Positions 27,464 to 38,377 of a stretch of DNA of 64,000 nt are shown here, one piece after another. A program made the position numbers and the translations under genes. Origin of the DNA: Paenibacillus oryzae. GTDB lineage: Bacteria > Bacillota > Bacilli > Paenibacillales > Paenibacillaceae. The notes under the pieces were generated by a model. It worked only from the letters and a program-made list of their open reading frames with translations. It made no database searches and had not been told where the DNA came from. Within the stretch, counting starts at the first letter, position 1, and each line of letters begins with the position of its first letter. The stretch covers positions 1 to 64,000 of the forward strand of contig NZ_LYPA01000024.1 of NCBI RefSeq assembly GCF_001675045.1, written 5' to 3'.

Positions 27464-28321
27464 ATGAAGGGATTTAACAGCAATGCGCTGGAGGATAAGC
27501 CGATACTGTCGTTTCAGGTCATTACGGACACCCATATTCGTGCAGAGGGCGATCTAACCTATAACAGGCATTTTGGACTGGCGCTTCGTGATATTGCGGC
27601 AAACGGAGTGAATTCCTGCGGTATTATGCATGCAGGCGATTTGACGGATAACGGTTTTCCATCTGAATACGATGCGATGGCCTCTATCTGGAGGAAATTT
27701 GAGGCTCAATTGCCGCCCCTATACGCAACGATGGGAAACCATGATGTTCGTCTTGGCGTTTGGGAGGACCGGCTCCAACGCTTTTTGAGGCATTCCGGCA
27801 TGTCTGGTCCCTATCATGATCATTGGATCGGGGGGTATCACTTTATTTTTCTGGGAACGGAAAAAAATCTGGAGCTGCATTGCTCGTTATCCGGTGAGCA
27901 GCTTCAATGGCTGGATCAAAAGCTGTGCGACCAAGGGACGCCTGATCGTCCTGTATTTGTTTTTCTGCACCAGCCATTGCTTAATACAGTCGCCGGATCG
28001 CTTGAACGCCAGCAGTGGCACGGAGTGGTTGAGGACGAGGAGCTGCGGAAGGTGCTAGGGAAATATCCCAACGCCATTTTGTTCACGGGCCATACCCATT
28101 GGCAGCTGGAATCGGAGCACACGCATTTTGAAGGGGGAAACCGTCTGCCGGATATGTTTAACGCGGCTTCCGTCGCTTATTTGTGGAGCGACGAGGGTGA
28201 AACCATTACAGGCAGCCAAGGCTTTTATGTAGAGGTGTATCCCAATCGTGTTTGCGTAAAAGGACGTGACTTTCTTCGCGGCGAATGGGTGAAGAATGCG
28301 CAGTTTGAAGTGAAGTATTGA
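27464..28321 (+). CDS. calcineurin-like metallophosphoesterase
   Basis: Dinuclear-metal phosphoesterase of 285 residues without signal peptide. The family motifs are in order: ITDTHI (~22), AGDLTDNG (~66), MGNHDVRLG (~96), FLHQPLL (~168) and FTGHTHWQLES (~207). These metal ligands mark the fold but not the substrate, which could be a nucleotide, phosphodiester or sugar phosphate. AGAGGGAA precedes the ATG. It is paired with the HAD hydrolase. Confidence 0.88.
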   Translation: MKGFNSNALEDKPILSFQVITDTHIRAEGDLTYNRHFGLALRDIAANGVNSCGIMHAGDLTDNGFPSEYDAMASIWRKFEAQLPPLYATMGNHDVRLGVWEDRLQRFLRHSGMSGPYHDHWIGGYHFIFLGTEKNLELHCSLSGEQLQWLDQKLCDQGTPDRPVFVFLHQPLLNTVAGSLERQQWHGVVEDEELRKVLGKYPNAILFTGHTHWQLESEHTHFEGGNRLPDMFNAASVAYLWSDEGETITGSQGFYVEVYPNRVCVKGRDFLRGEWVKNAQFEVKY

Positions 28322-28874
28322 TTCGTAAGCGTTGGTTAATATTGCTGTAGTTCATTTTTGGAAATGAGAATTTATCTTTTGAGGCTTATCTTTTGGAACT
28401 TATCTTTTGGGTACATATTTTATTGGCATAGCGGATAGCTTGCGTTTGGTAAAGCTTATATGCGGAGAGAAACAAACAAGCGTGCCTGGCGGTTTGCCGG
28501 ACACGCTTGTTTCATATCTATCGCTGTAACTACCCCCGCAGCAAACCATCGGTCGTCCATGACCGCAGGGCCTCAGATGGATATATTCCAGTTCTGTAAT
28601 GGTCATTTACGACCGTCTGAGCCTCAGATGGATATATTCCTGTTCTGTAACGGTCATTTATGACCGCCAGAACCTCAAATGGCTAGTTTCCTAATCTGTA
28701 ACGGTCACTTTTGTCCTTTGCCAATGAAAAGCTGGGCATAAGGGGGTGGAAATAGGCTTTTACGGTCGCCAATGACCATTAGAAACTGTTTTCGTGTAAA
28801 AAGTAACGTTTAAAGGCCGCAAATGTCCGTTAGAGTAAAGTGACAACTTTTCCTTTTGCCAAAGACGGTAGGCT
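28322..28874 (+). other. non-coding gap carrying phased palindrome array B
   Basis: 553 bases between convergent genes. Most of it from 28551 is the six-copy palindrome array. Around 28380-28410 TTATCTTTTG is repeated three times at short distance. A 67-residue open frame over the array is a by-product of the repeats. Confidence 0.7.
28551..28828. repeat. palindrome array B: six 14-bp sites at 50/51/51/61/51 bp
   Basis: Sites: GGTCGTCCATGACC (28551), GGTCATTTACGACC (28601), GGTCATTTATGACC (28652), GGTCACTTTTGTCC (28703), GGTCGCCAATGACC (28764) and GGCCGCAAATGTCC (28815). The last four repeat the 51/61/51 layout of arrays A and C. Flanks of sites 2 and 3 are nearly identical (GCCTCAGATGGATATATTCC). 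Confidence 0.88.
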
Positions 28875-29396
28875 TTATTCCAAATCAAAAAAAGATTCGG
28901 GACGAGTCAATATATGCGCACCAATCAGCCTCAGACTGTTTGGAGCCGCCTCTAGGAATGAGAGGTGAAAGGAGCTCATGGCCGCCAGCCATTCCTCGTG
29001 TTTGGCCAGATCCTCGCGTGTGGTCTGGAAATCCGTTAAACTTGTCGGCTGCCCCCAGCTCAGCAATGCGCCCTCCACCTTTTCGAGCAGCTGCAACTGC
29101 ACAGTGTCGTCAAAATAGTTCAGCGCTGCTTTAGTACCGGACCATATTTTGGGTTGTGCCAGGAAATAGGCATTCCACCAAAAGTATTCGTCCAGCGGAT
29201 CAACGGCGTGATAATAATAAACAAAAAATGAGAACAGCGCTTGTTGATCGGTCGTCAACTCATTGTAAAACTGTTCTTTAACCGCCGCGCTTTCTTCCAG
29301 CTCCGTAACGGACATTTTTTCCTTGTACGCCCCAATCATGGGCCTGAAGCAAAACGCTCCAAGTTTTTCCTGCGGCATTGACGCTAATTCTTCCAT
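28875..29396 (-). CDS. hypothetical protein
   Basis: 173-residue soluble protein that I do not recognise. It is rich in aromatic and acidic residues (FSFFVYYYHAVDPLDEYFWWNAYFL region), largely helical in appearance, with no signal peptide. The composition and length speak for a real gene, but the ribosome binding site is weak (AGAAG about 7 bases upstream of ATG). It stands alone, facing array B. Confidence 0.6.
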   Translation of the reverse strand: MEELASMPQEKLGAFCFRPMIGAYKEKMSVTELEESAAVKEQFYNELTTDQQALFSFFVYYYHAVDPLDEYFWWNAYFLAQPKIWSGTKAALNYFDDTVQLQLLEKVEGALLSWGQPTSLTDFQTTREDLAKHEEWLAAMSSFHLSFLEAAPNSLRLIGAHILTRPESFFDLE

Positions 29397-29715
29397 TGAA
29401 AGCTTCTGTTTATAAATAAGAAATCACTCTCCCGCAGGGAGTATAGCATACAAAGGGATAAACTGGAAAGCAGAAAACGCAACGTTACAGGAAGGAACAT
29501 TCAGGGTAAAAGAAAGTGTGTACAGATACGAGAAAAAGTGTGCACAAGATAAAAGAAAGGATGAATGGATATAAAAAAAGCATGAACGCAGGTCATAAAC
29601 CTGATTCATGCTAGTTGTGGTTATGTTTAGGTGTACGTTAAGCAGCGTGATTATGTAAGTAAAAGCTAATATGATGCGGACAATGCTGCTGTTGAAATTG
29701 TTGTTGAAGTTATTA
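29397..29715 (-). other. gap between the hypothetical gene and tRNA-Arg
   Basis: Apart from the tRNA-Arg terminator (29573-29612) and AT-rich sequence I see nothing in this stretch. A 61-residue frame here has no site and no coding character. Confidence 0.55.
29573..29612 (-). terminator. terminator of tRNA-Arg
   Basis: Minus strand: AGCATGAA...TTCATGCT with an inner CAGGT/ACCTG stem, followed by T6. It lies about 100 bases past the tRNA. Confidence 0.82.
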
Positions 29716-29790
29716 TGGCGCGCCCGCTAGGAATCGAACCTAGATCTCAGGCTCCGGAGGCCTACGTCATATCCATTGGACCACGGGCGC
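29716..29790 (-). tRNA. tRNA-Arg (CCG)
   Basis: Read on the minus strand: acceptor GCGCCCG pairs with CGGGCGC, the discriminator is G and CCA is encoded. The anticodon loop CTCCGGA gives CCG, and the T-loop is GTTCGATTC. It is a single tRNA with its own promoter and terminator. Confidence 0.95.
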
Positions 29791-29826
29791 ATATTGAAAT
29801 TGCAACAAAAAACAGTAGCAAAAGTG

Positions 29827-29855
29827 ATTATATAATAAATCAGTATGTAAATCAA
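29827..29855 (-). promoter_or_regulatory. tRNA-Arg promoter
   Basis: Minus strand TTGATT (29850-29855), 17-bp spacer, TATAAT (29827-29832), 37 bases before the tRNA. Confidence 0.75.
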
Positions 29856-29891
29856 GGCGTCTGGCAAAATTAATTTTGTGAAAATGATGAC

Positions 29892-29905
29892 GGTAATCGC
29901 TTACA
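29892..29905 (+). promoter_or_regulatory. candidate cre (CcpA) site upstream of cggR
   Basis: GGTAATCGCTTACA agrees with the cre consensus TGNAANCGNTNNCA at every fixed position except the first. It ends 15 bases before the -35 box, a place where CcpA could activate. Confidence 0.5.
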
Positions 29906-29920
29906 TGTCCTTTTTGCTAC

Positions 29921-29949
29921 TTGCAGGGGCTTTGCATTTTGGTTAAAAT
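29921..29949 (+). promoter_or_regulatory. promoter of the cggR-gap operon
   Basis: TTGCAG (29921-29926), 17-bp spacer, TAAAAT (29944-29949). Transcription would start near 29956, at the border of the CggR operator. Confidence 0.72.
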
Positions 29950-29954
29950 AGAGG

Positions 29955-29990
29955 TGGGACTAAAATTGAGTATGCGGGACAGAAATTGTC
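29955..29990 (+). promoter_or_regulatory. CggR operator
   Basis: Two half-operators in the B. subtilis layout CGGGAC-N6-TGTC-N4-CGGGAC-N6-TGTC: TGGGAC-N6-TGAG (29955-29970), TATG, then CGGGAC-N6-TGTC (29975-29990). The right copy is perfect and the left copy differs at two positions. It lies just after the promoter, as a roadblock. Confidence 0.87.
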
Positions 29991-30023
29991 CAGGCGCTTT
30001 ACCGATGGAGTGAAGGATAAGAG

Positions 30024-31061
30024 ATGCGTCAGCTCATTGAACTGCAGCAGCAGCTTGTGCCGGAACTTCTGGAAGTGATGAGGAAGCGATATCTGATTTT
30101 AAGCCAGATTATGCTGTCTGATATCATTGGTCGCCGTACGTTGGCTAATGCCTTGCAGATGACGGAAAGGATGCTTCGCGCTGAAACGGACTTCCTGAAG
30201 GAGCAAGGCCTGCTGGAGATTCATCCCGCCGGCATGATGATTAGTGAAGCCGGCAAGATGGTGCTGGAAGAGCTGGAGCCAATGTACAAATCCCTGTTTG
30301 GCCTCTCGGAGCTTGGAGAGAAAATCAAGCGGCATTACGGCCTTAAGCAGGTTGCAGTTGTGCCGGGCGATTCGGAGGCTTCCATTGTAAGCAAGCGGGA
30401 GCTTGGAAAAGCCGCCTGCCATGTGCTTAGAGGAGAGCTTCGCTCCAACGATGTTGTGGCGATTACGGGCGGTACTACGATGGCGCAGGTTGCCAGCCAG
30501 CTGACTACCGGAACCGCAATGAAGGATGTATGGTTTGTCCCTGCCCGAGGCGGTCTTGGCGAAAGTCTGGATTACCAGGCCAACACGCTGGCGTCTATGA
30601 TGGCGAAGCGGATCGGCGGGCAATACCGGATGCTGCATGTGCCGGACCATCTGGGGGAAGAAGCCTTTGCTTCCCTGATGCAAGAGCCCAATATCCGAGA
30701 AATCGTGGATGTGATCCGAAGCGCAAGAATCGTTGTGCACGGCATCGGCGATGCGATGGTTATGGCGAGGCGAAGAAAGCTGGAACAAGGCGCCGTACAG
30801 GAAATGACTGCGGAAGGCGCTTTGGCGGAGGCATTCGGGTTTTATTTTGACCGTAACGGCTCGGTCGTTCACAAAATGCAGACGGTAGGGTTACGTCTGG
30901 AGGATATTGCGAACACTGAGTTAGTGATTGCCGTTGCGGGCGGTAAAAATAAGGGTGAAGCTATCGCGGCGATTATGCGTTTCGGCCAGGATGACGTTCT
31001 TGTCACAGACGAAGCCGCAGCCTTGGAAATTGTCGAATTGATCGAACAGGAAACAAAATAA
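30024..31061 (+). CDS. cggR: central glycolytic genes regulator
   Basis: SorC/DeoR-type repressor of 345 residues. The N-terminal helix-turn-helix is IGRRTLANALQMTERMLRAETDFLKEQGLL, and the C-terminal sugar-phosphate-binding domain has VVAITGGTTMAQVA, WFVPARGGLGE and VIAVAGGKNKGEAIAAIM. Fructose-1,6-bisphosphate releases CggR from its operator in B. subtilis. It is the first gene of the glycolytic operon and autoregulated through the operator at 29955-29990. GAAGGA precedes ATG. Confidence 0.96.
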   Translation: MRQLIELQQQLVPELLEVMRKRYLILSQIMLSDIIGRRTLANALQMTERMLRAETDFLKEQGLLEIHPAGMMISEAGKMVLEELEPMYKSLFGLSELGEKIKRHYGLKQVAVVPGDSEASIVSKRELGKAACHVLRGELRSNDVVAITGGTTMAQVASQLTTGTAMKDVWFVPARGGLGESLDYQANTLASMMAKRIGGQYRMLHVPDHLGEEAFASLMQEPNIREIVDVIRSARIVVHGIGDAMVMARRRKLEQGAVQEMTAEGALAEAFGFYFDRNGSVVHKMQTVGLRLEDIANTELVIAVAGGKNKGEAIAAIMRFGQDDVLVTDEAAALEIVELIEQETK

Positions 31062-31201
31062 GCACCATGGCAGCCGTGCTGCTGCCCGGCCTGGGAAGTA
31101 CTTAAGGCATCATGACGCGAAGCGAAGGCGCCAATCGGCGCTGCATGCGGAACGTCTTGAAATATATTTGCATTTTAAAAATGCTTAGGAGGCAATCACT
31201 C

Positions 31202-32212
31202 ATGACAGTTAAAGTTGGTATTAACGGATTTGGACGTATTGGACGCTTGGCATTCCGTCGCATTCAGAACGTAGAAGGCATTGAAGTAGTTGCAATCAAC
31301 GATTTGACCGACGCTAAAATGTTGGCGCACCTTCTGAAATATGACACAACACAAGGCCGCTTCGACGGCGAAGTTGAAGTTCATGACGGCTTCTTCAAAG
31401 TGAACGGCAAAGAAGTTAAAGTTCTGGCTAACCGCAACCCTGAAGAGCTTCCTTGGGGCGACCTAGGCGTAGACATCGTTCTGGAGTGCACAGGCTTCTT
31501 CACAACTAAAGAAGCTGCTGAAAAGCACCTTAAAGGCGGCGCTAAAAAAGTCGTTATCTCCGCTCCTGCAACTGGCGACATGAAAACCATCGTGTACAAC
31601 GTTAACCATAACATCCTTGACGGCTCCGAGACTGTAATCTCCGGCGCTTCCTGCACAACCAACTGTCTGGCTCCTATGGCTAAAACGCTGCAAGACAAAT
31701 TCGGCATCGTTCAAGGCCTGATGACTACTATTCACGCTTACACTGGCGACCAAAACACTTTGGATGCTCCGCATCCTAAAGGCGACTTCCGTCGCGCTCG
31801 CGCAGCTGCTGAAAACATCATCCCTAACACAACTGGCGCTGCTAAAGCAATCGGCCTGGTTATCCCTGAACTGCAAGGCAAGCTGGACGGCGCTGCACAA
31901 CGCGTTCCTACGCCTACAGGCTCCCTGACTGAGCTGGTAACGGTTCTGGAGAAAAAAGTAACAGCTGAAGAAGTTAACGCAGCTATGAAAGCAGCTTCCG
32001 ACGCTCAAACATTCGGCTACACAGAAGATGAAATCGTTTCTTCCGACATCGTGGGCATCACTTTTGGTTCCCTGTTCGATGCTACGCAAACTAAAGTTCT
32101 GACTGTTGGCGACCAACAACTGGTTAAAACAGTAGCTTGGTACGACAACGAAATGTCCTACACAGCTCAATTGGTTCGCACATTGGAGCATTTCGCAAAA
32201 CTGGCTAAGTAA
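31202..32212 (+). CDS. gap: glyceraldehyde-3-phosphate dehydrogenase (glycolytic)
   Basis: NAD-dependent enzyme of 336 residues. N-terminal [17 protein letters not shown], catalytic Cys in [13 protein letters not shown], and [23 protein letters not shown]. The real start is MTVKVGING with TAGGAGG upstream; 90 upstream bases of open frame are intergenic. Codon use is strongly biased, as in highly expressed genes. The 140 bases before it hold small hairpins (for example GCGCC/GGCGC near 31128) and may be a processing region like that between cggR and gapA in B. subtilis (inference). Confidence 0.97.
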   Translation: MTVKVGINGFGRIGRLAFRRIQNVEGIEVVAINDLTDAKMLAHLLKYDTTQGRFDGEVEVHDGFFKVNGKEVKVLANRNPEELPWGDLGVDIVLECTGFFTTKEAAEKHLKGGAKKVVISAPATGDMKTIVYNVNHNILDGSETVISGASCTTNCLAPMAKTLQDKFGIVQGLMTTIHAYTGDQNTLDAPHPKGDFRRARAAAENIIPNTTGAAKAIGLVIPELQGKLDGAAQRVPTPTGSLTELVTVLEKKVTAEEVNAAMKAASDAQTFGYTEDEIVSSDIVGITFGSLFDATQTKVLTVGDQQLVKTVAWYDNEMSYTAQLVRTLEHFAKLAK

Positions 32213-32239
32213 TAACAGCCAACACGTAAGCAACGCCAT

Positions 32240-32275
32240 AGAGCGGAAACAGTCGTTATTGTTTCCGCTCTTTAT
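32240..32275 (+). terminator. hairpin between gap and pgk
   Basis: Perfect 11-bp stem AGAGCGGAAAC (32240-32250) / GTTTCCGCTCT (32261-32271) followed by TTATATA. As pgk lacks an obvious strong promoter, it probably works as a partial terminator or mRNA 3' end protector. Confidence 0.75.
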
Positions 32276-32334
32276 ATATGGGCGTTGAACTTATATAACG
32301 GCAACCAAAAATTCAGGGTATGGGGGAACATACG

Positions 32335-33519
32335 ATGAACAAAAAAAGTATTCGTGATGTAGCGGAACTGGCTGGCAAAAGAGTGTTTGTGCGCGTCGAC
32401 TTTAACGTTCCAATCGAAAACGGCAAAATTACCGACGACAAACGGATTCGCGAAACGCTGCCTACAATCAACTTTCTGATTGAAAAAGGCGCTAAAGTTA
32501 TTTTGGCAAGCCATCTTGGACGTCCTGACGGCAAAGTGGTTGAAGAGCTTCGCCATACGGCTTCCGCTGCTCGTTTGTCCGAGCTGCTGGGCAAACCGGT
32601 TGTAAAGGCTAACGAAGCGATTGGCGATACAGTTAAAGGCCAAATTGCGGCGCTTGGCAACGGCGACGTGCTCTTGCTTGAAAACGTTCGTTTCTACCCG
32701 GGCGAAGAGAAAAACGATCCTGAGCTGGCTAAAGCATTTGCAGAACTGGCTGACCTGTTCGTGAACGACGCATTTGGCGCGGCTCACCGTGCTCATGCTT
32801 CCACAGAAGGCATCGCGCATATCCTCCCTGCCGTATCCGGCCTGCTGATGGAGAGAGAGCTGGATGTACTTGGCAAAGCGCTGAACAACCCTGAGCGTCC
32901 GTTCACGGCTATTGTTGGCGGCTCCAAAGTAAAAGACAAAATCGCAGTTATCGACAAAATGCTGGAGATCGCTGACAACATTTTGATCGGCGGCGGCTTG
33001 TCCTATACATTCTTCAAGGCTCAAGGCCATGAAATCGGAAACTCCCTGGTTGACAACAGCAAGCTTGACCTGGCTCTTGAGTTTATCGAAAAAGCCAAAA
33101 AGCTGGGCAAAAACTTCCTGATTCCGGTTGACATTGTAGCTTCCGATGATTTCAGCGCTTCCGCAAACACGCAAGTCGTTGATGCAAGCGGCATTCCTGC
33201 CGGCTGGGAAGGCATCGACATCGGTCCTAAAACTCGCGAGCTGTATGCAGACGTGATCAAAAACTCCAAGCTGGTTGTTTGGAACGGACCTATGGGCGTA
33301 TTCGAAATCGAGCCATTCGCTCACGGCACTATTGCAGTGGCACAAGCTTGCGCCGACACAACTGGCTACACCGTAATCGGCGGCGGCGACTCCGCTGCAG
33401 CTGCTGAGAAATTCGGCCTGGCTGACAAAATGGACTTTATCTCCACAGGCGGCGGCGCTTCCCTGGAGTTTATGGAAGGCAAAGCACTTCCAGGCGTTGT
33501 TGCCCTTAACGATAAATAA
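32335..33519 (+). CDS. pgk: phosphoglycerate kinase
   Basis: Transfers phosphate from 1,3-bisphosphoglycerate to ADP. It has 394 residues. Signature [37 protein letters not shown], and the C-terminal [16 protein letters not shown] with [17 protein letters not shown] 32335 has GGGGGAA at good distance; an ATG 15 bases earlier is too close. Highly biased codons. Confidence 0.97.
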   Translation: MNKKSIRDVAELAGKRVFVRVDFNVPIENGKITDDKRIRETLPTINFLIEKGAKVILASHLGRPDGKVVEELRHTASAARLSELLGKPVVKANEAIGDTVKGQIAALGNGDVLLLENVRFYPGEEKNDPELAKAFAELADLFVNDAFGAAHRAHASTEGIAHILPAVSGLLMERELDVLGKALNNPERPFTAIVGGSKVKDKIAVIDKMLEIADNILIGGGLSYTFFKAQGHEIGNSLVDNSKLDLALEFIEKAKKLGKNFLIPVDIVASDDFSASANTQVVDASGIPAGWEGIDIGPKTRELYADVIKNSKLVVWNGPMGVFEIEPFAHGTIAVAQACADTTGYTVIGGGDSAAAAEKFGLADKMDFISTGGGASLEFMEGKALPGVVALNDK

Positions 33520-33543
33520 ATTTTTTTGAAGGAGGTCATTTGA

Positions 33544-34299
<756 letters not shown>

Positions 34300-34300
34300 G

Positions 34301-35842
34301 ATGGCCTCCCGCAAACCTGCAGCGCTGATCATCCTGGACGGATTCGGACTTCGCAACGATGTAACGGGCAATGCGGTTGCTCAAGCGAAAAAACCGAACT
34401 ATGACCGCTACTGGAATCAATATCCGCATACGACGCTGACAGCCAGCGGCGAAGCGGTAGGCCTGCCGGAAGGTCAAATGGGCAACTCCGAGGTTGGCCA
34501 TTTGAACATCGGCGCGGGCCGTATCGTTTATCAGGATTTGACTCGCATTTCCAAGTCGATCCGCGATGGCGAATTTTTCGAGAACGAAACGCTGCTTGCA
34601 GCGGTGCGCCATGCCAAAGCCAACGGCAAAAACCTGCATCTGTACGGCTTGCTGTCCGACGGCGGCGTACACAGCCATATTGAGCACCTGTTCGCTTTGC
34701 TGGAGCTGGCGAAACGCGAAGGCCTGGATAAGGTGTTTATCCATGCTTTCCTGGATGGCCGCGATGTAGCGCCGGACAGTGCAAAAGGCTACGTCGAGCG
34801 TCTGCAAGCGAAGATTCAAGAGGTTGGCGTAGGCCAAATCGCAACGGTTCAAGGCCGTTATTACGCGATGGACCGCGACAAGCGCTGGGAGCGGGTAGAG
34901 AAGTCGTACCGCGCCATGGTGTATGGCGAAGGTCCTCAGTATACGGATCCGCTTAAAGCGGTCGTTGAATCGTACGAAAAATCCGTTTATGATGAATTCG
35001 TTATGCCGACGGTTATTACGGGTGAAGACGGCAAGCCGGTAGGATTGGTTCAGTCCGAGGATTCCGTTATTTTCTTCAACTTCCGTCCTGACCGCGCCAT
35101 TCAATTGTCTCAAGTATTCACGAACGAGGATTTCCGCGGCTTTGAGCGAGGCGAAGGACGTCCTGTCAACTTGCATTTTGTATGTTTGACACTGTTCAGC
35201 GAGACAGTAGGCGGCTTTGTTGCCTATTCGCCAAAAAACCTGGACAACACGCTTGGCGAGGTGCTTGCGCAAAATGGCAAAACCCAGCTTCGCACAGCCG
35301 AGACCGAAAAGTATCCGCACGTTACGTTTTTCTTTAGCGGCGGACGCGACAAGGAATTGCCTGGTGAAACCCGCGTGCTGATCAATTCGCCAAAGGTTGC
35401 GACGTATGACCTGAAGCCTGAGATGAGCGCTTACGAGCTGGCGGAATCGACAGTTCGCGAGATCGAAGCTGACAAGCATGACGTTATCATTCTGAACTTC
35501 GCCAACCCTGATATGGTGGGCCACTCCGGTATGCTGGAGCCAACTATCAAGGCGGTTGAAGCAACGGATGAATGTCTGGGCAAGGTTGTAGAAGCTATTT
35601 TGGCCAAAGACGGCGTCTGCATCATTACAGCGGATCACGGCAATGCCGACATGGTATTTGACGAAAATGGCCGTCCTCATACGGCGCATACGACAAATCC
35701 GGTTCCGCTTATAGTAACCCGTGAAGGCCTCAGCTTGCGCGAAGGCGGCATTTTGGCGGATATTTCGCCAACGCTGCTGGATCTTATCGGTCTTGCGCAG
35801 CCAGAGGAAATGACTGGCTCGACATTGGTAGACAAGAAATAG
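34301..35842 (+). CDS. gpmI: 2,3-bisphosphoglycerate-independent phosphoglycerate mutase
   Basis: Manganese alkaline-phosphatase-fold enzyme of 513 residues that converts 3- to 2-phosphoglycerate. N-terminal [18 protein letters not shown], catalytic Ser in [44 protein letters not shown], and the C-terminal metal site [19 protein letters not shown]. Starts directly after tpiA with GAGGGGG upstream. Confidence 0.97.
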   Translation: MASRKPAALIILDGFGLRNDVTGNAVAQAKKPNYDRYWNQYPHTTLTASGEAVGLPEGQMGNSEVGHLNIGAGRIVYQDLTRISKSIRDGEFFENETLLAAVRHAKANGKNLHLYGLLSDGGVHSHIEHLFALLELAKREGLDKVFIHAFLDGRDVAPDSAKGYVERLQAKIQEVGVGQIATVQGRYYAMDRDKRWERVEKSYRAMVYGEGPQYTDPLKAVVESYEKSVYDEFVMPTVITGEDGKPVGLVQSEDSVIFFNFRPDRAIQLSQVFTNEDFRGFERGEGRPVNLHFVCLTLFSETVGGFVAYSPKNLDNTLGEVLAQNGKTQLRTAETEKYPHVTFFFSGGRDKELPGETRVLINSPKVATYDLKPEMSAYELAESTVREIEADKHDVIILNFANPDMVGHSGMLEPTIKAVEATDECLGKVVEAILAKDGVCIITADHGNADMVFDENGRPHTAHTTNPVPLIVTREGLSLREGGILADISPTLLDLIGLAQPEEMTGSTLVDKK

Positions 35843-35890
35843 TAGACTAAAAGAGGTTATCCAAAAAGCTCCTCAAGCCGGACTTTTTGA

Positions 35891-37243
<1,353 letters not shown>

Positions 37244-37292
37244 GCAAAAATAAGCAAGCCCTTAAGCAACGCTTTGCTTAAAGCTTAACAAG

Positions 37293-37343
37293 AAAGCCGC
37301 TTTTGGACATTGGCATAAGCCATTGTCTGGAAGCGGCTTTTTG
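37293..37343 (+). terminator. terminator of the glycolytic operon
   Basis: AAAGCCGCTT pairs with AAGCGGCTTT, with inner stem ACATTGGC/GCCATTGT, followed by T. A smaller hairpin TTAAGCAA/TTGCTTAA (37262-37281) precedes it. Confidence 0.85.
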
Positions 37344-37407
37344 ATGTTGTCATCATGAAATGCGGCTCTTCTGCACATAATGAGGTTAAAAAAGCGGGGC
37401 GGTATAG

Positions 37408-38187
37408 GTGGGGGAAAAGAAGCCGACAGCAGGTCTACAGATGTATTCGCTCAGGGATGAAATTGAAAGGGATATGATGGGCACGCTGGAAAAGGTAGCG
37501 GAGATCGGCTATGCAACGATTGAAGCCGCGGGATATTTTAATGCCAAGCCGGAATGTCTGAGGGATAGAGCGGAGTCCCTGGGCATCAGCATCCCATCGA
37601 CGCTGGTAGCGTTAAACTTCAAGGAGCTGAACAAGCTGCAAAGCGATTTTGCCAGACAGGTGAAGATGGCCGACGAGCTTGGCGTAAGCTATATCGTTGT
37701 TCCATGGATCCCTTTGCAGGAAAGTCCTTCTATGGAGGATATCGAATTTTTGAGCGGTGTTCTAAAGCGCTGCGGGGAGCAGGCCTTAAAGGCGGGCATG
37801 AAGCTGGCTTTGCATAATCATGAATATGAATGGAAGCTTGTGGATGGCAGGCCGGCTTATGATCGTATTATGGAAGCTGTCTGCGAAGAGTCGGAACTGC
37901 TCGCTCCAGCGCTTGACGTTGGTTATTTAATGCTGGCGGGAGGGGATTTGCCGGACTTTCTGGAGCGGTACAGGGGAAGGGTTCCGATTGCCCATATCCG
38001 GGATTTCAAAAATGGCAGGATGGATACGGAATTGGGCGAAGGCGTCCTGCATTGCGAGGAATACATCAAGGAGCTTGAGCGCTCTGCTGTAGACTATTTG
38101 TTTGTGGAGCAGGAAAATTTCGAGGGTTCTTCTTTGCAAAGCGCCAAAGCCAATTATCAATTTCTCCAGAAGCTTGGGCTTGCGTAA
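37408..38187 (+). CDS. sugar phosphate isomerase/epimerase-type TIM-barrel protein
   Basis: 259-residue member of the AP-endonuclease-2/xylose isomerase-like superfamily. LQMYSLRDEIERDM (~10-23), metal-ligand-type motifs in MKLALHNHEYEW, ALDVGYLMLAGGD, PIAHIRDFK and YLFVEQENF. Such proteins are often hydroxypyruvate isomerases or inositol/sugar epimerases, but the substrate cannot be assigned. The start is GTG with a weak GGGGCGG site. It is a single gene. Confidence 0.85.
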   Translation: MGEKKPTAGLQMYSLRDEIERDMMGTLEKVAEIGYATIEAAGYFNAKPECLRDRAESLGISIPSTLVALNFKELNKLQSDFARQVKMADELGVSYIVVPWIPLQESPSMEDIEFLSGVLKRCGEQALKAGMKLALHNHEYEWKLVDGRPAYDRIMEAVCEESELLAPALDVGYLMLAGGDLPDFLERYRGRVPIAHIRDFKNGRMDTELGEGVLHCEEYIKELERSAVDYLFVEQENFEGSSLQSAKANYQFLQKLGLA

Positions 38188-38220
38188 TCCTGCTTAAGTG
38201 ATTATGAGTGAGGGTCCCTC

Positions 38221-38292
38221 CCGGAAAAGGGCGTCTTGGAAGCTTCAAACATAAGTAGGCAAAAAAACTCGCCCTCAAGACACCCTTTCCGG
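38221..38292. repeat. long inverted repeat between convergent genes
   Basis: CCGGAAAAGGGCGTCTTG (38221-38238) against CAAGACACCCTTTCCGG (38276-38292), with one unpaired base and a 37-base loop containing the palindrome GAAGCTTC. There is no T tract after either arm. It may act as a bidirectional terminator or be a small mobile-element remnant. Confidence 0.7.
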
Positions 38293-38377
38293 TCCGGCCC
38301 TGCCTGCTGAATAGTTATTCGTTCCACTTTTCGGACAGCCCCGTGTTCATCCTCATGTGCAGACTGATTCTTGTCGG

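Noticed and set aside
28322-28550. TTATCTTTTG repeats as a regulatory site
   Set aside because: Only three short AT-rich copies at irregular distance; chance cannot be excluded.
28460-28663. 67-residue frame with a duplicated MDIFQFCNGHL segment
   Set aside because: It is produced by the palindrome repeats themselves and lacks a convincing ribosome site.
28551-28828. CRISPR array
   Set aside because: Repeats are only 14 bp and imperfect, the spacers are partly similar to each other, spacing is 51/61 and no cas genes are near.
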